Assembly (NCBI GenBank): GCA_902362365.1
Contig: CABIVQ010000026.1
Location: 30,791 to 44,640, forward strand
Source of the DNA: Clostridiaceae bacterium
GTDB taxonomy: Bacteria > Bacillota > Clostridia > Peptostreptococcales > Peptostreptococcaceae
Length of the DNA: 13,850 nucleotides
Direction of reading: 5' to 3'
In this document: positions 7,903-13,850 of the stretch, piece after piece
How the letters are laid out: the number at the start of each line of letters is the position of its first letter
Position numbering within the stretch: position 1 is the stretch's first letter
Notes under the pieces: model-generated
Seen by the model: only the letters and a program-made list of their open reading frames with translations
What the model was told of the DNA's origin: nothing
The model's database searches: none
Translations under genes and position numbers: made by a program

Positions 7903-8082
7903 AAGGTGCTTATTAGCTATTTGCAATGTATGCAGTGATATTTTTTTTTACTTTTTTCACATTTCTTTTTCTTGAATATTATTTTTTTAATTAATTTGTA
8001 ATAATACGAAATATTTTAGTTTTACAGTATAATATATAATTTTTTTAATTAATTTATTTAAAATCATATTTATAAATGCAAC

Positions 8083-8128
8083 AAAAAAGAGTTACTTTTA
8101 AATTTAATAATCTAAAAGCAACTCTTTT
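8083..8128 (-). terminator. Terminator of the truncated symporter gene
   Basis: On the minus strand 16 nt arms (8113-8128 and 8085-8100) pair completely, allowing one G-U, around a 12 nt loop, followed by six U. It begins 13 bp after the stop codon of the symporter remnant. Its good state shows that the 3' end of that gene is native and recent. Confidence 0.9.
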
Positions 8129-8140
8129 CAATATAAATAT

Positions 8141-8419
8141 CTAAGCTATTTCTCCACTATTCTTTTTCTTATTTTCATTACCATTGAAGACATCTTTGTC
8201 TAATTTACCTAAAGACTTTCCAACTGCTATAGCTGTTGTACTAGCTCCATTTACATTTATCATAGTACGTCCCATATCTAATATCGGATCTATTGCTATT
8301 ATGCCAGCAGCTAGTGGGAAATGAGCGCCTAAGCCAACACCTGATAAAACTACTGAAACAGCCATTGTTGCTGTACCAGGAAGGCCAGCTATTCCAAGAG
8401 AACTTATTGTTATAAGCAT
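8141..8419 (-). pseudogene. Truncated Na+/H+:dicarboxylate or cystine symporter (C-terminal ~90 residues)
   Basis: The 92 codons match only the C-terminal end of a dicarboxylate/amino acid:cation symporter (DAACS/TcyP-like, normally more than 400 residues). The recognisable block is ISSLGIAGLPGTATMAVSV followed by the substrate/cation-site region DPILDMGRTMINVNGA and a short polar tail. The 5' three quarters of the gene are absent. Upstream of the first Met (8417-8419) the frame hits a TGA within four codons and no ribosome binding site is present, so the remnant is unlikely to be made. The intact downstream terminator and undamaged frame suggest a recent break. The breakpoint lies at or just above 8419 and coincides with the start of plasmid-like genes. 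The exact substrate of the parent transporter cannot be told from this piece. Confidence 0.88.
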
Positions 8420-8429
8420 CTTATATGCT
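8415..8429. repeat. Short dyad at the symporter breakpoint
   Basis: AGCAT (8415-8419) and ATGCT (8425-8429) form a 5 bp inverted repeat around CTTAT, centred just outside the last symporter codon. Dyads of this kind are common at recombinase core sites, but 5 bp arms can also be chance. No second copy is visible in the window. Confidence 0.3.
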
Positions 8430-8515
8430 CATTATTGTTGCTTTATACTAGGGTTTATTAGATATAAGTTATAGCATGATGATGTTTAATGGTGTCATAA
8501 TGGATACAAAATCTT

Positions 8516-8531
8516 TTGGTGACGTCAACAA
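8516..8531. promoter_or_regulatory. Dyad TTGGTGACGTCAACAA upstream of the replication-initiator-like gene
   Basis: The 8 bp arms are perfect apart from one position, with TGACGTCA fully symmetric in the centre. It lies about 50 bp before the start codon, where a promoter for the gene should be. It could be an operator or a protein-binding site; no direct evidence of binding. Confidence 0.35.
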
Positions 8532-8541
8532 ATTCAATTTA

Positions 8542-8564
8542 ATATGTTTTGCATCAAAACATGT
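8542..8564 (+). promoter_or_regulatory. Perfect inverted repeat just before the ribosome binding site of the initiator-like gene
   Basis: ATGTTTTG (8544-8551) and CAAAACAT (8555-8562) are perfect inverted repeats around CAT, extendable by two weaker pairs. The AAGGAG ribosome binding site follows at 8566-8571. In DNA it could be an operator for copy or expression control; in RNA it would be a hairpin right beside the ribosome site. Confidence 0.5.
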
Positions 8565-8579
8565 TAAGGAGATAATAAA

Positions 8580-9722
8580 ATGAAAAATAATAATGGTAAA
8601 TTTAGAAAGAAAAAAATATACTTCACTCAAGTTAGTAATTATGCACTAAGAGATAAGTTCTTATCGTTTAGTGCCAAGGGACTTTACTCTTTAATACAAA
8701 GTTACATAACTATACCAGATTTTGATTTATACAAAAGTTTCTTAATGGAGATTTCAGAAGAAGGTAGAACTGCATTTGATAGAACATGGAAAGAGTTACA
8801 AGAATTAGGATACTTAAAAGTATACAAAATGAAAGATGAAGAGACAGGTACTTTCTACTACGAATATGAATTATTAGATGAATCAGAGTTAAATGACGAT
8901 GATAGGTTTAATAAGGCTAAAGAAATAAAGAAAAATGTTTATAAAACTGTAAACAATGGTTTTAAAAAGAAGGGTACTATAGTTTCTGTAAATGGAAATA
9001 GTCCAGATACACAGACTGTGAATGTAGATAAAAACGTTGAAAAAACACCAATTACACAGACTATGCACATGGATAAATCCATAGATACAGACTGTAACTC
9101 TGGAGACTGTGACTCTATAATAATACTTAATAATAATACTTATTCAGTAGTTGTAGAAGAACATCATGAACAAGAAGAGTCAATAGATAAAAACATTAAT
9201 GTAACAATAGTAGAAACTAAGTGCAAACTTAAAAGAAAGTTAACTGATACGCAAAAAGAATTTGTGTCTACTTGTAATACAGATAAACTATTAAAATCTA
9301 TAGAAATTGCTAATGAAATCAATCCAGAGTCTTATACTTTTGGATATATAAAAGAGATATATAACAATGATAAAAACTTTATAGAAAAGAAAAAAGCCCC
9401 TGTTACTCGCAATAACAAGGACTTTAACAAATCAAATATACAAAATTATAATAATATTATAGACAATTTTGAGCCAAAGTACAACCATAAAAATAGATTT
9501 AATGCTGGATCTAATAATGACGCTATATTTAGTTTTGGTAGTGCTGAAGCATTAGAGAAACATTTATTCGAAGTCCAAAGTAAAAAATTTAATAACCGTA
9601 GTATTAAACATGAGTTTAAGAAAACTAGCTTTCATAATTTTAAAGAATCATTTACTAAATATTCTCCTGAAGAATTAGATCTTAAAATAAAAGAAAGTCA
9701 AAGATTAAAATATGGTGAGTAA
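8580..9722 (+). CDS. Replication-initiator-like winged-helix protein (plasmid/mobile-element type)
   Basis: The 380-residue protein has an N-terminal region (about 10-100) that resembles the winged-helix domain of RepA_N/DnaD-type initiators of Firmicute plasmids and phages: FTQVSNYALRDKFLSFSAKG, LYSLIQSYITIPDFDLY, then a helix-turn-helix-like stretch ending GYLKVYKMKDEETGTFYYEY. The middle (about 135-215) is low in complexity and holds two copies of a TQT-x-x-x-x-DK motif (near 149 and 164), which could be a flexible linker. A second, DnaD-like segment may lie at about 225-290, and the tail is polar and Asn/Lys-rich. A strong AAGGAG site precedes the ATG. Two dyads lie upstream and a terminator downstream, so it is a single-gene unit. 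Replication or phage-like regulation is inferred; no origin or iterons are evident nearby. Confidence 0.65.
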   Translation: MKNNNGKFRKKKIYFTQVSNYALRDKFLSFSAKGLYSLIQSYITIPDFDLYKSFLMEISEEGRTAFDRTWKELQELGYLKVYKMKDEETGTFYYEYELLDESELNDDDRFNKAKEIKKNVYKTVNNGFKKKGTIVSVNGNSPDTQTVNVDKNVEKTPITQTMHMDKSIDTDCNSGDCDSIIILNNNTYSVVVEEHHEQEESIDKNINVTIVETKCKLKRKLTDTQKEFVSTCNTDKLLKSIEIANEINPESYTFGYIKEIYNNDKNFIEKKKAPVTRNNKDFNKSNIQNYNNIIDNFEPKYNHKNRFNAGSNNDAIFSFGSAEALEKHLFEVQSKKFNNRSIKHEFKKTSFHNFKESFTKYSPEELDLKIKESQRLKYGE

Positions 9723-9846
9723 TTTGTTTCATATGATTACTTTTTAGAAATAGTTATAAATTGATATATTGATACTGGAGTTATCGGGATTATTTTATTA
9801 GCTATATTAGTTGATTATGGTATGCTCTTATTTAAATAGAAATATA

Positions 9847-9878
9847 ATAAGGACTCCAAAACATTTCGGAGTCCTTAT
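9847..9878. terminator. Bidirectional terminator between the initiator-like and UPF0489 genes
   Basis: A perfect 11 bp inverted repeat ATAAGGACTCC (9847-9857) against 9868-9878 encloses a 10 nt loop. It lies in the gap of two convergent genes. U-tracts are weak on both sides, so efficiency is uncertain. Confidence 0.75.
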
Positions 9879-9949
9879 ATAAAATAAAATATCGAATTTA
9901 AATGAAATTTTATTGTAAAAATTTAACTATATATACTACAAAAAGTGAA

Positions 9950-10741
9950 TTAATCTATTTCTATATACTCTTTAAAGATATCAATAATAAAATCTGCACT
10001 TTTAGGAGTATAATTAGGAGAAATACAAAATGTAATAAAGTCAAAATCTCCATTATATTTTACATCATCAATATTTTTTTTAATCTCAAATGGAACTTCA
10101 GGCTCTAATATTGAATTATTTAAGTATTTTTTTTCCATACTAGTTCTATTGTCACCAAATAATTCAAATAATTTTGTTAATTTATATTTATTATTATAGG
10201 GTAATTGTATTATTCCGCTTGAATCTTGAAAATTTTTCATAATAAATATTGGATAATCATCACCAAATCCATTTGGATTAGCAACATATGTAAGTTTAGA
10301 AATCCATCTAAAAGCAATTGCAAATAGAAGATAATCACCTATTCCAGGCAAACTATATTCTTCAAATAGATTTTCGTAATTTGGAATATTAACCCTTTTA
10401 TCTACATCTAAACCTAATAAATTTTCAAAAATAAAAAATTGAGAAGCAAAACCTAACCCTAAATCAGCATGCGAGTCTACATGTATCACTTCAAAAGGTG
10501 CTCTAAGGGCTTCAATACTTACTAAATCATTCCAATAATATAATGCTTCATGGTGATTTTGTACTATTTTACCTTTGATTTTACTGTTTGTTGAAAGTCC
10601 CAAGTTATTTTCAATAAAATCAATAATTTTCTCTTTATTCCAAGGTTTATAATCTTCACTAACTCTACTTGTACACTCTTGAGGTATGGAATAAGGTACA
10701 TCTTCTAAAAAATAATCCATATCAATATCTAAAACCTTCAC
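9950..10741 (-). CDS. UPF0489 family protein (arginase-fold, peptide-arginase-related)
   Basis: The 263 residues match UPF0489, a family with an arginase/deacetylase-like metal site. Members have been shown to convert arginine to ornithine inside ribosomal peptides (OspR type), while most have unknown roles. Visible candidate metal ligands are DIDMD at 5-9, His63/His64 in NHHEAL, and HVDSHAD at 87-93, which matches the D-x-H-x-D of ureohydrolases. The family block FITFCISPNYTP is at 235-246. The start codon is GTG, chosen because GAGGGGG lies 8 nt upstream and the family N-terminal KVLDIDMDYF follows at once. It is a single gene, with a bidirectional terminator after it and a 600 bp gap before it. 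No RiPP precursor, radical SAM or leader peptidase gene is visible. The family is well supported; the substrate is unknown. Confidence 0.82.
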   Translation of the reverse strand: MKVLDIDMDYFLEDVPYSIPQECTSRVSEDYKPWNKEKIIDFIENNLGLSTNSKIKGKIVQNHHEALYYWNDLVSIEALRAPFEVIHVDSHADLGLGFASQFFIFENLLGLDVDKRVNIPNYENLFEEYSLPGIGDYLLFAIAFRWISKLTYVANPNGFGDDYPIFIMKNFQDSSGIIQLPYNNKYKLTKLFELFGDNRTSMEKKYLNNSILEPEVPFEIKKNIDDVKYNGDFDFITFCISPNYTPKSADFIIDIFKEYIEID

Positions 10742-10981
10742 TCAATTATCCCCCTCATTTAAATTAATTTTATAACTGTATTATACTATATAAGGATATA
10801 AGATAAGATTAAATTTTGATAAAATCATACTTTTCTTGTGTTTCTTAAAATAATCAATCTATTTATTTATAACAATTAAATATAATTTACTATAAAACTA
10901 AAATTTTATGGTAAAAGTGTAACCTTTTTGATGTGATTTTGCATACACTCTATTAACAAGTGAATTAATAAACGTAGTGTT

Positions 10982-10997
10982 CTTAAACTTGTTTAAG
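10982..10997. repeat. Perfect 7 bp dyad CTTAAACTTGTTTAAG
   Basis: CTTAAAC (10982-10988) and GTTTAAG (10991-10997) are perfect inverted repeats around TT. It overlaps the stop codon of the possible decayed frame at 10993-11175. It may be an operator or a remnant; a U-tract is lacking, so it does not look like a terminator. Confidence 0.3.
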
Positions 10998-11175
10998 ATA
11001 TTGGTGAACGACCAGTTAATTGGTTAGAGTGACCTGGCCATAATCTATGCTTTTTTAATAAAATAGGCCTAACCATTGGAATTACTAGGTATGGAGTTTT
11101 TACATCCCCAAATTCTGAAAGGTTGATAATCCACTTTTTAAAATAAAAACTATCTATATTGTTTATACCAAAAGT
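10993..11175 (-). pseudogene. Possible decayed gene: 60-codon open frame without a start
   Basis: On the minus strand a frame stays open for 60 codons between a TAA at 11176-11178 and a TAA at 10993-10995. Its later half reads like real protein (for example TPYLVIPMVRPILLKKHRLW, then PGHSNQLTGRSPIS) and uses codons less AT-biased than the neighbours. No ATG with a ribosome binding site is present; the only internal Met is at residue 34. I do not recognise the family. It could be the C-terminal remnant of a lost gene, or chance; the opposite strand has stops in every frame. Confidence 0.25.
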
Positions 11176-11251
11176 TTAAAATCAAATTAATTTACTTTAA
11201 AATAGGCTATGTTTTAATATAATGTTGATTTTAGAAACTATTTCAATAATA

Positions 11252-11288
11252 AAAAGTAGGAGCTAATAAATTACTTTCTCCTACTTTT
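11252..11288 (-). terminator. Terminator of the 55-residue protein gene
   Basis: An 11 bp perfect stem, AAAAGTAGGAG on the minus strand (11278-11288) with CTCCTACTTTT (11252-11262), carries a 15 nt loop and is followed by TTTTTATTATT. It is about 55 bp past the stop codon at 11345. A short T-run on the plus side could allow weak termination that way as well. Confidence 0.85.
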
Positions 11289-11344
11289 GTTCTCAATATA
11301 TTAATATTGTTCGTTAAATCTATTCACTAAATTGGAATTTATTT

Positions 11345-11512
11345 TTACTCCATCTTATCTTCCTCTTCATCATTTTGATTTTTACTCTTTAGTCCATCTA
11401 ATCCAGCTCCAATAGCTACACCAACGCCAATTCCAACAGCTAAATTATCAAACACTGAACCTAAAACAACCCCTAAACATAGCCCTAATCCTATATAACT
11501 TATATTTTTCAT
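11345..11512 (-). CDS. Small glycine-zipper-like membrane protein (55 aa)
   Basis: A short gene: ATG at 11510-11512, stop at 11345-11347, 55 residues. A strong AGAGAGGTG ribosome binding site lies about 7 nt before the ATG, and a good terminator follows, both supporting a real gene. The N-terminal 37 residues are hydrophobic with Gly spaced through them (GLGLCLGVVLG, then VGIGVGVAIGAG), as in glycine-zipper membrane peptides that are common in Firmicute genomes. The tail (LKSKNQNDEEEDKME) is charged and acidic. One or two membrane spans are likely. Function is unknown; helix packing or oligomerisation in the membrane is the usual inference. It lies between the transfer ATPase and the UPF0489 gene on the same strand, but terminators separate it from both. 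Confidence 0.72.
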   Translation of the reverse strand: MKNISYIGLGLCLGVVLGSVFDNLAVGIGVGVAIGAGLDGLKSKNQNDEEEDKME

Positions 11513-11652
11513 ATCTTTCACCTCTCTTTAGAAATTACTATTTATCTATATGGTATCAACAGTACCTTTGTTCAACATTATATAACAATTGTGTAACAAA
11601 TTTTATTATATCATTTTCAACATCACTTTAAAACATAAACTAAATATAATAA

Positions 11653-11680
11653 AAACTACCCACTATTAAGCAGGTAGTTT
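11653..11680 (-). terminator. Terminator overlapping the stop codon of the transfer ATPase gene
   Basis: On the minus strand AAACTACCTGCT (11669-11680) pairs fully, with wobbles, to AGTGGGTAGTTT (11653-11664); the four-base loop TAAT contains most of the TAA stop codon. TTTTTATTATA follows. The last four codons of the gene form the upstream arm, so the coding end and terminator are fused. Confidence 0.88.
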
Positions 11681-13684
11681 AGCAACAAATGCACTATAAT
11701 TAGCTTCTTCATTTTTAATTAAACATAAGGCGCTATATGTCTCTAAGTCCTGGAATGCTTGTTCATCATATCCATATTTTTCAAATTGTGTATGAAGTTC
11801 TCTATATGCTTGAATATCTGCTCCTGCTAATAACATATAAGATGCTCCACCAGCTTTGAGTGTCATTCTACATTTAGAAGATAATTGACCTAATGCATGT
11901 ATAGCTACAGTTGATATAAGTTTATATTTTCTAGCCTCAGCAAATATTATTTCAAATAACAATTGACAATTAGGACATTTATAGAATTCATCAAATAGTA
12001 GCTCTGTAGTTGGTTGATAATATTCTTTATCTAACAAAATTTTAGCCAACCATACTTTGGATAAGTAGAATGTTGCCATTATATTTCTAATCATCTGTGA
12101 AGGAAATTCTTGCTCAGGTATTTCTATTAGAATAACTTTATTATCTCTAATAGCATCAACAAAATTAATATTTTCATCGCAAGTTTTATTTAATGCTACT
12201 TCAGTATGTGAACTCATTTCTAATAATGCAGTTCTATCTAATATCCCCTCAATTTTTGAATCTTTAGTACCTTTAACTTTGCCATTTTTATCTGTATCAT
12301 CAAGTTCTTTAAGTTTGTTAATTCTCTTTTCTAACAACTTAGATAATTCAGGACTTAATAGATCTATAAAATTATGTCTAGTTTCATGATACTCTAAACA
12401 CTCTAATACATCTGATAAACTAGCATTATGCTTAGAACTATAGACAACTGCACCTGCTGCAAATAAAAACTTTATCATTCTACTAGATAATTTGCTATTA
12501 TCATCATTTATTGCATCTATTAATACTTGTAGCTGTTGTGTACGTTGAATTGCATTAGATACTATTTGATAAGGTGTCATATTCTCATTAATAGGTATTT
12601 CATTATATACATATGCTTGAATATCATCAAAGTTATTACAACGTATTCTAACAAGCTTATCTTTAGGAGTTTTATTAGCTATAGATTTAGATAATTTACA
12701 ATCTCCTATAATATCAATAACAACTACTCCATTACCTAACTCAATTGCATTGTGAGCCATTTTCATCATCTTATATGACTTCCCACTACCTTTAGAACCT
12801 ATTAAAACTCTTTCTAAATTTTGAAACTCTTTGTGCATACTAAAATATGCCTTATACACTTCTTCTTTATAATTAACTAATCCTATAAACATATCACCAT
12901 TTTGTAAACATTTAGGAACTGGATTATCGATAATTTTATTATGTTCTATCATATTATATTGTTCAATTAATTCACGTCCTGGTAATGATATAAAGCTTTG
13001 ACACTCTTCTACTGTAGTTTTATTTATAGACACATTATTTATAATAGGTCGCATTATATCAATATCTTTCTTAATTTCTTTATATGTTAATTCATTATCT
13101 TCAGATATACTCTTAAAACTGTTGCATAAACTTATACCTAAATCTTTCTCCTTCTTTTTGTCCTTACTTTTTGAAATAACTAAAGTTTGGCTTTTACAAA
13201 TTGATTTATTAGCTTTTCTTTTCGTACTATTTGATATATCTTTCTTAGCACAAACAAATATCTCTCTATTTGCTCTTTTTTCCTTTTGTATGCTGCCTAA
13301 AAAATCTTCAATATATTCTATTAAAAATTTAAGTGCTATTGATCCAAAGTCTAATATTGTTTTACTTTTCTTTAATGTATATCCATCCTTATACTTACTA
13401 ATATTTTCTTTGTAAGTTTTTTTAAAATAATTATTTTCACGCTCACCGGTTGGAATAAAATTGTATAGAATACCGACTACATCACCATTTTCTAATATAT
13501 CTACTATAGCCATATTGGCATTCAAGAGATCATTATTTCTCTTATCTACATTAAGACTAAGGACATCATCTTGAGTATAATTTAGTTGATATTTGCTACA
13601 AGTATTAATATCAATTGGAATTTTGTCTACCTCTTTAACCTCAATGTATTTCCATGTCTCTTTAAACTTAGTTCTAAACTTCAT
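11666..13684 (-). CDS. Conjugative-transfer ATPase (TraD/VirD4/HerA-like)
   Basis: Probable DNA-transfer motor of an integrative or plasmid conjugation system. From the chosen start it has 672 residues. The first ~130 residues form a divergent N-terminal domain (VVGILYNFIPTGERENNY is a recognisable stretch); a basic, low-complexity linker follows (about 135-185). The ATPase domain has Walker A IGSKGSGKSYKMMKMA with GSKGSGKS at 296-303 and Walker B ELLFDEF at 561-567, followed by a TraG/TraD-like segment ARKYKLISTVAIHALGQLSS and a C-terminal YSAFVAKLPA. The frame stays open upstream to GTG at 13789 (707 residues), but those codons cover two hairpins and a U-tract and overlap the neighbouring gene, so I prefer ATG at 13684. 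No start has a good ribosome binding site. A coupling protein is the best guess; a VirB4-type ATPase is the alternative. Confidence 0.68.
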   Translation of the reverse strand: MKFRTKFKETWKYIEVKEVDKIPIDINTCSKYQLNYTQDDVLSLNVDKRNNDLLNANMAIVDILENGDVVGILYNFIPTGERENNYFKKTYKENISKYKDGYTLKKSKTILDFGSIALKFLIEYIEDFLGSIQKEKRANREIFVCAKKDISNSTKRKANKSICKSQTLVISKSKDKKKEKDLGISLCNSFKSISEDNELTYKEIKKDIDIMRPIINNVSINKTTVEECQSFISLPGRELIEQYNMIEHNKIIDNPVPKCLQNGDMFIGLVNYKEEVYKAYFSMHKEFQNLERVLIGSKGSGKSYKMMKMAHNAIELGNGVVVIDIIGDCKLSKSIANKTPKDKLVRIRCNNFDDIQAYVYNEIPINENMTPYQIVSNAIQRTQQLQVLIDAINDDNSKLSSRMIKFLFAAGAVVYSSKHNASLSDVLECLEYHETRHNFIDLLSPELSKLLEKRINKLKELDDTDKNGKVKGTKDSKIEGILDRTALLEMSSHTEVALNKTCDENINFVDAIRDNKVILIEIPEQEFPSQMIRNIMATFYLSKVWLAKILLDKEYYQPTTELLFDEFYKCPNCQLLFEIIFAEARKYKLISTVAIHALGQLSSKCRMTLKAGGASYMLLAGADIQAYRELHTQFEKYGYDEQAFQDLETYSALCLIKNEEANYSAFVAKLPA

Positions 13685-13705
13685 TGAGTGTATCTTAGGT
13701 ATTAT

Positions 13706-13748
13706 AAAAAAATCCCCTAAAGGGGACCTTGAGTGGCTAATGCCACTC
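13706..13748 (-). terminator. Paired hairpins with U-tract between the CxxC gene and the transfer ATPase
   Basis: Directly after the TAA of the upstream gene, GAGTGGCATTAGCCACTC forms a perfect 7 bp hairpin (13731-13748). Five bases later CCCC and GGGG form a second short GC-rich hairpin (13713-13726), followed by seven U (13706-13712). The second hairpin with its U-run looks like an intrinsic terminator. A TATAAT word begins within the U-run, about 18 bp before the ATG at 13684. Confidence 0.7.
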
Positions 13749-13850
13749 TTATTTGTTATCACCATCTTTGTAGTAAAAATCTGCATCACAATTAGGACAT
13801 ATCAAAATTGGCATGCCTTCGGCTTTATGGTACTCTATTGTTCCATCTTC
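13749..13850 (-). CDS. C-terminal fragment of a CxxC (zinc-ribbon-like) protein, cut by the window edge
   Basis: The minus-strand frame enters from the right edge and ends at TAA (13749-13751), giving the last 33 residues: EDGTIEYHKAEGMPILICPN then CDADFYYKDGDNK. One CPNC pair is visible, as in small zinc-ribbon or rubredoxin-like tails; a second pair would have to lie outside the window. It is followed at once by the hairpin pair. Function cannot be stated. It may be part of the same element as the transfer ATPase. Confidence 0.6.
   Translation of the reverse strand, partial: EDGTIEYHKAEGMPILICPNCDADFYYKDGDNK

Larger units (their letters stand above)
10742..11344. other. 600 bp region with no intact gene
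   Basis: The left third (10742-10900) is AT-rich and should hold the promoter of the UPF0489 gene; a TATAAT word is visible on the minus strand near 10780, but no good -35 box. The middle (about 10970-11180) has a less AT-rich stretch with an open minus-strand frame and several short dyads, described separately. The right end holds the terminator of the small protein gene. No tRNA or known riboswitch motif was recognised. Confidence 0.5.

Noticed and set aside
7763..8082. Possible c-di-AMP (ydaO) riboswitch before the 3D-domain wall protein, as is common for wall hydrolases
   Set aside because: None of the conserved riboswitch sequence blocks are present and the leader from the predicted start site is only about 90 nt.
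9760..9838. Short hydrophobic reading frame after the initiator-like gene (TGVIGIILLAILVDYGMLLF), toxin-like in look
   Set aside because: No ATG, GTG or TTG start in frame after the preceding TGA and no ribosome binding site; at most a remnant.
9902..10108. Plus-strand open frame of 68 codons
   Set aside because: Overlaps the 3' end of the UPF0489 gene in antisense, has AT-driven composition and no ribosome binding site.
13122..13415. Plus-strand open frame of 97 codons, hydrophobic
   Set aside because: Antisense to the Lys-rich linker of the transfer ATPase; Lys codons read backwards give Phe/Leu, which explains the apparent membrane protein.
1..13850. CRISPR array, tRNA, rRNA or complete insertion sequence
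   Set aside because: No regularly spaced direct repeats, no tRNA-like cloverleaf, no rRNA-like stretch and no transposase or terminal inverted repeats were seen on either strand.

Overview
The window is AT-rich throughout, uses clostridial-type ribosome binding sites (AGGAGG, AGGGGG, AGAGGTG) and has compact intrinsic terminators with U-tracts. Together with a T-box leader in front of homoserine dehydrogenase and a DUF348/G5/3D cell-wall protein, this points to a low-GC Firmicute of the Clostridia. A relative of Peptostreptococcaceae is my best guess, but that is an inference and not a measured placement.

Left part (1 to about 8420) looks like ordinary chromosome. It holds glyceraldehyde-3-phosphate dehydrogenase (gap, minus), the YaaA/UPF0246 peroxide-stress protein (plus, divergent from gap), homoserine dehydrogenase (hom, minus) behind a complete T-box attenuator, a YihY/BrkB-type membrane protein, a phospho-sugar mutase (pgcA-like), a secreted DUF348-G5-3D protein with a strong promoter, and finally the last ~90 residues of a dicarboxylate/cystine-type symporter whose own terminator is intact but whose 5' part is missing. 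Most of these are single-gene units separated by terminators.

Right part (about 8420 to 13850) has a different character and looks like the edge of an integrated plasmid or conjugative element. It has a winged-helix replication-initiator-like gene (plus) preceded by two dyads, a UPF0489 (arginase-fold, peptide-arginase-related) protein with a GTG start, a roughly 600 bp region with a possible decayed gene, a 55-residue glycine-zipper-like small protein, a TraD/VirD4/HerA-like transfer ATPase, and the C-terminus of a CxxC protein running off the right edge. The switch occurs exactly where the symporter stops being recognisable, so either an element inserted into the symporter gene or the contig joins chromosome to plasmid at that point.

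The most useful points to follow are the symporter breakpoint with its dyad, the peptide-arginase-family gene carried as cargo with no obvious peptide substrate, the second terminator-like hairpin between the hom T-box and its start codon, the non-canonical cofactor residues of the GAPDH, and the paired hairpin/terminator that lies inside the longest possible reading frame of the transfer ATPase and argues for a later start. I found no CRISPR array, tRNA or rRNA. I cannot name a clearly new system here.
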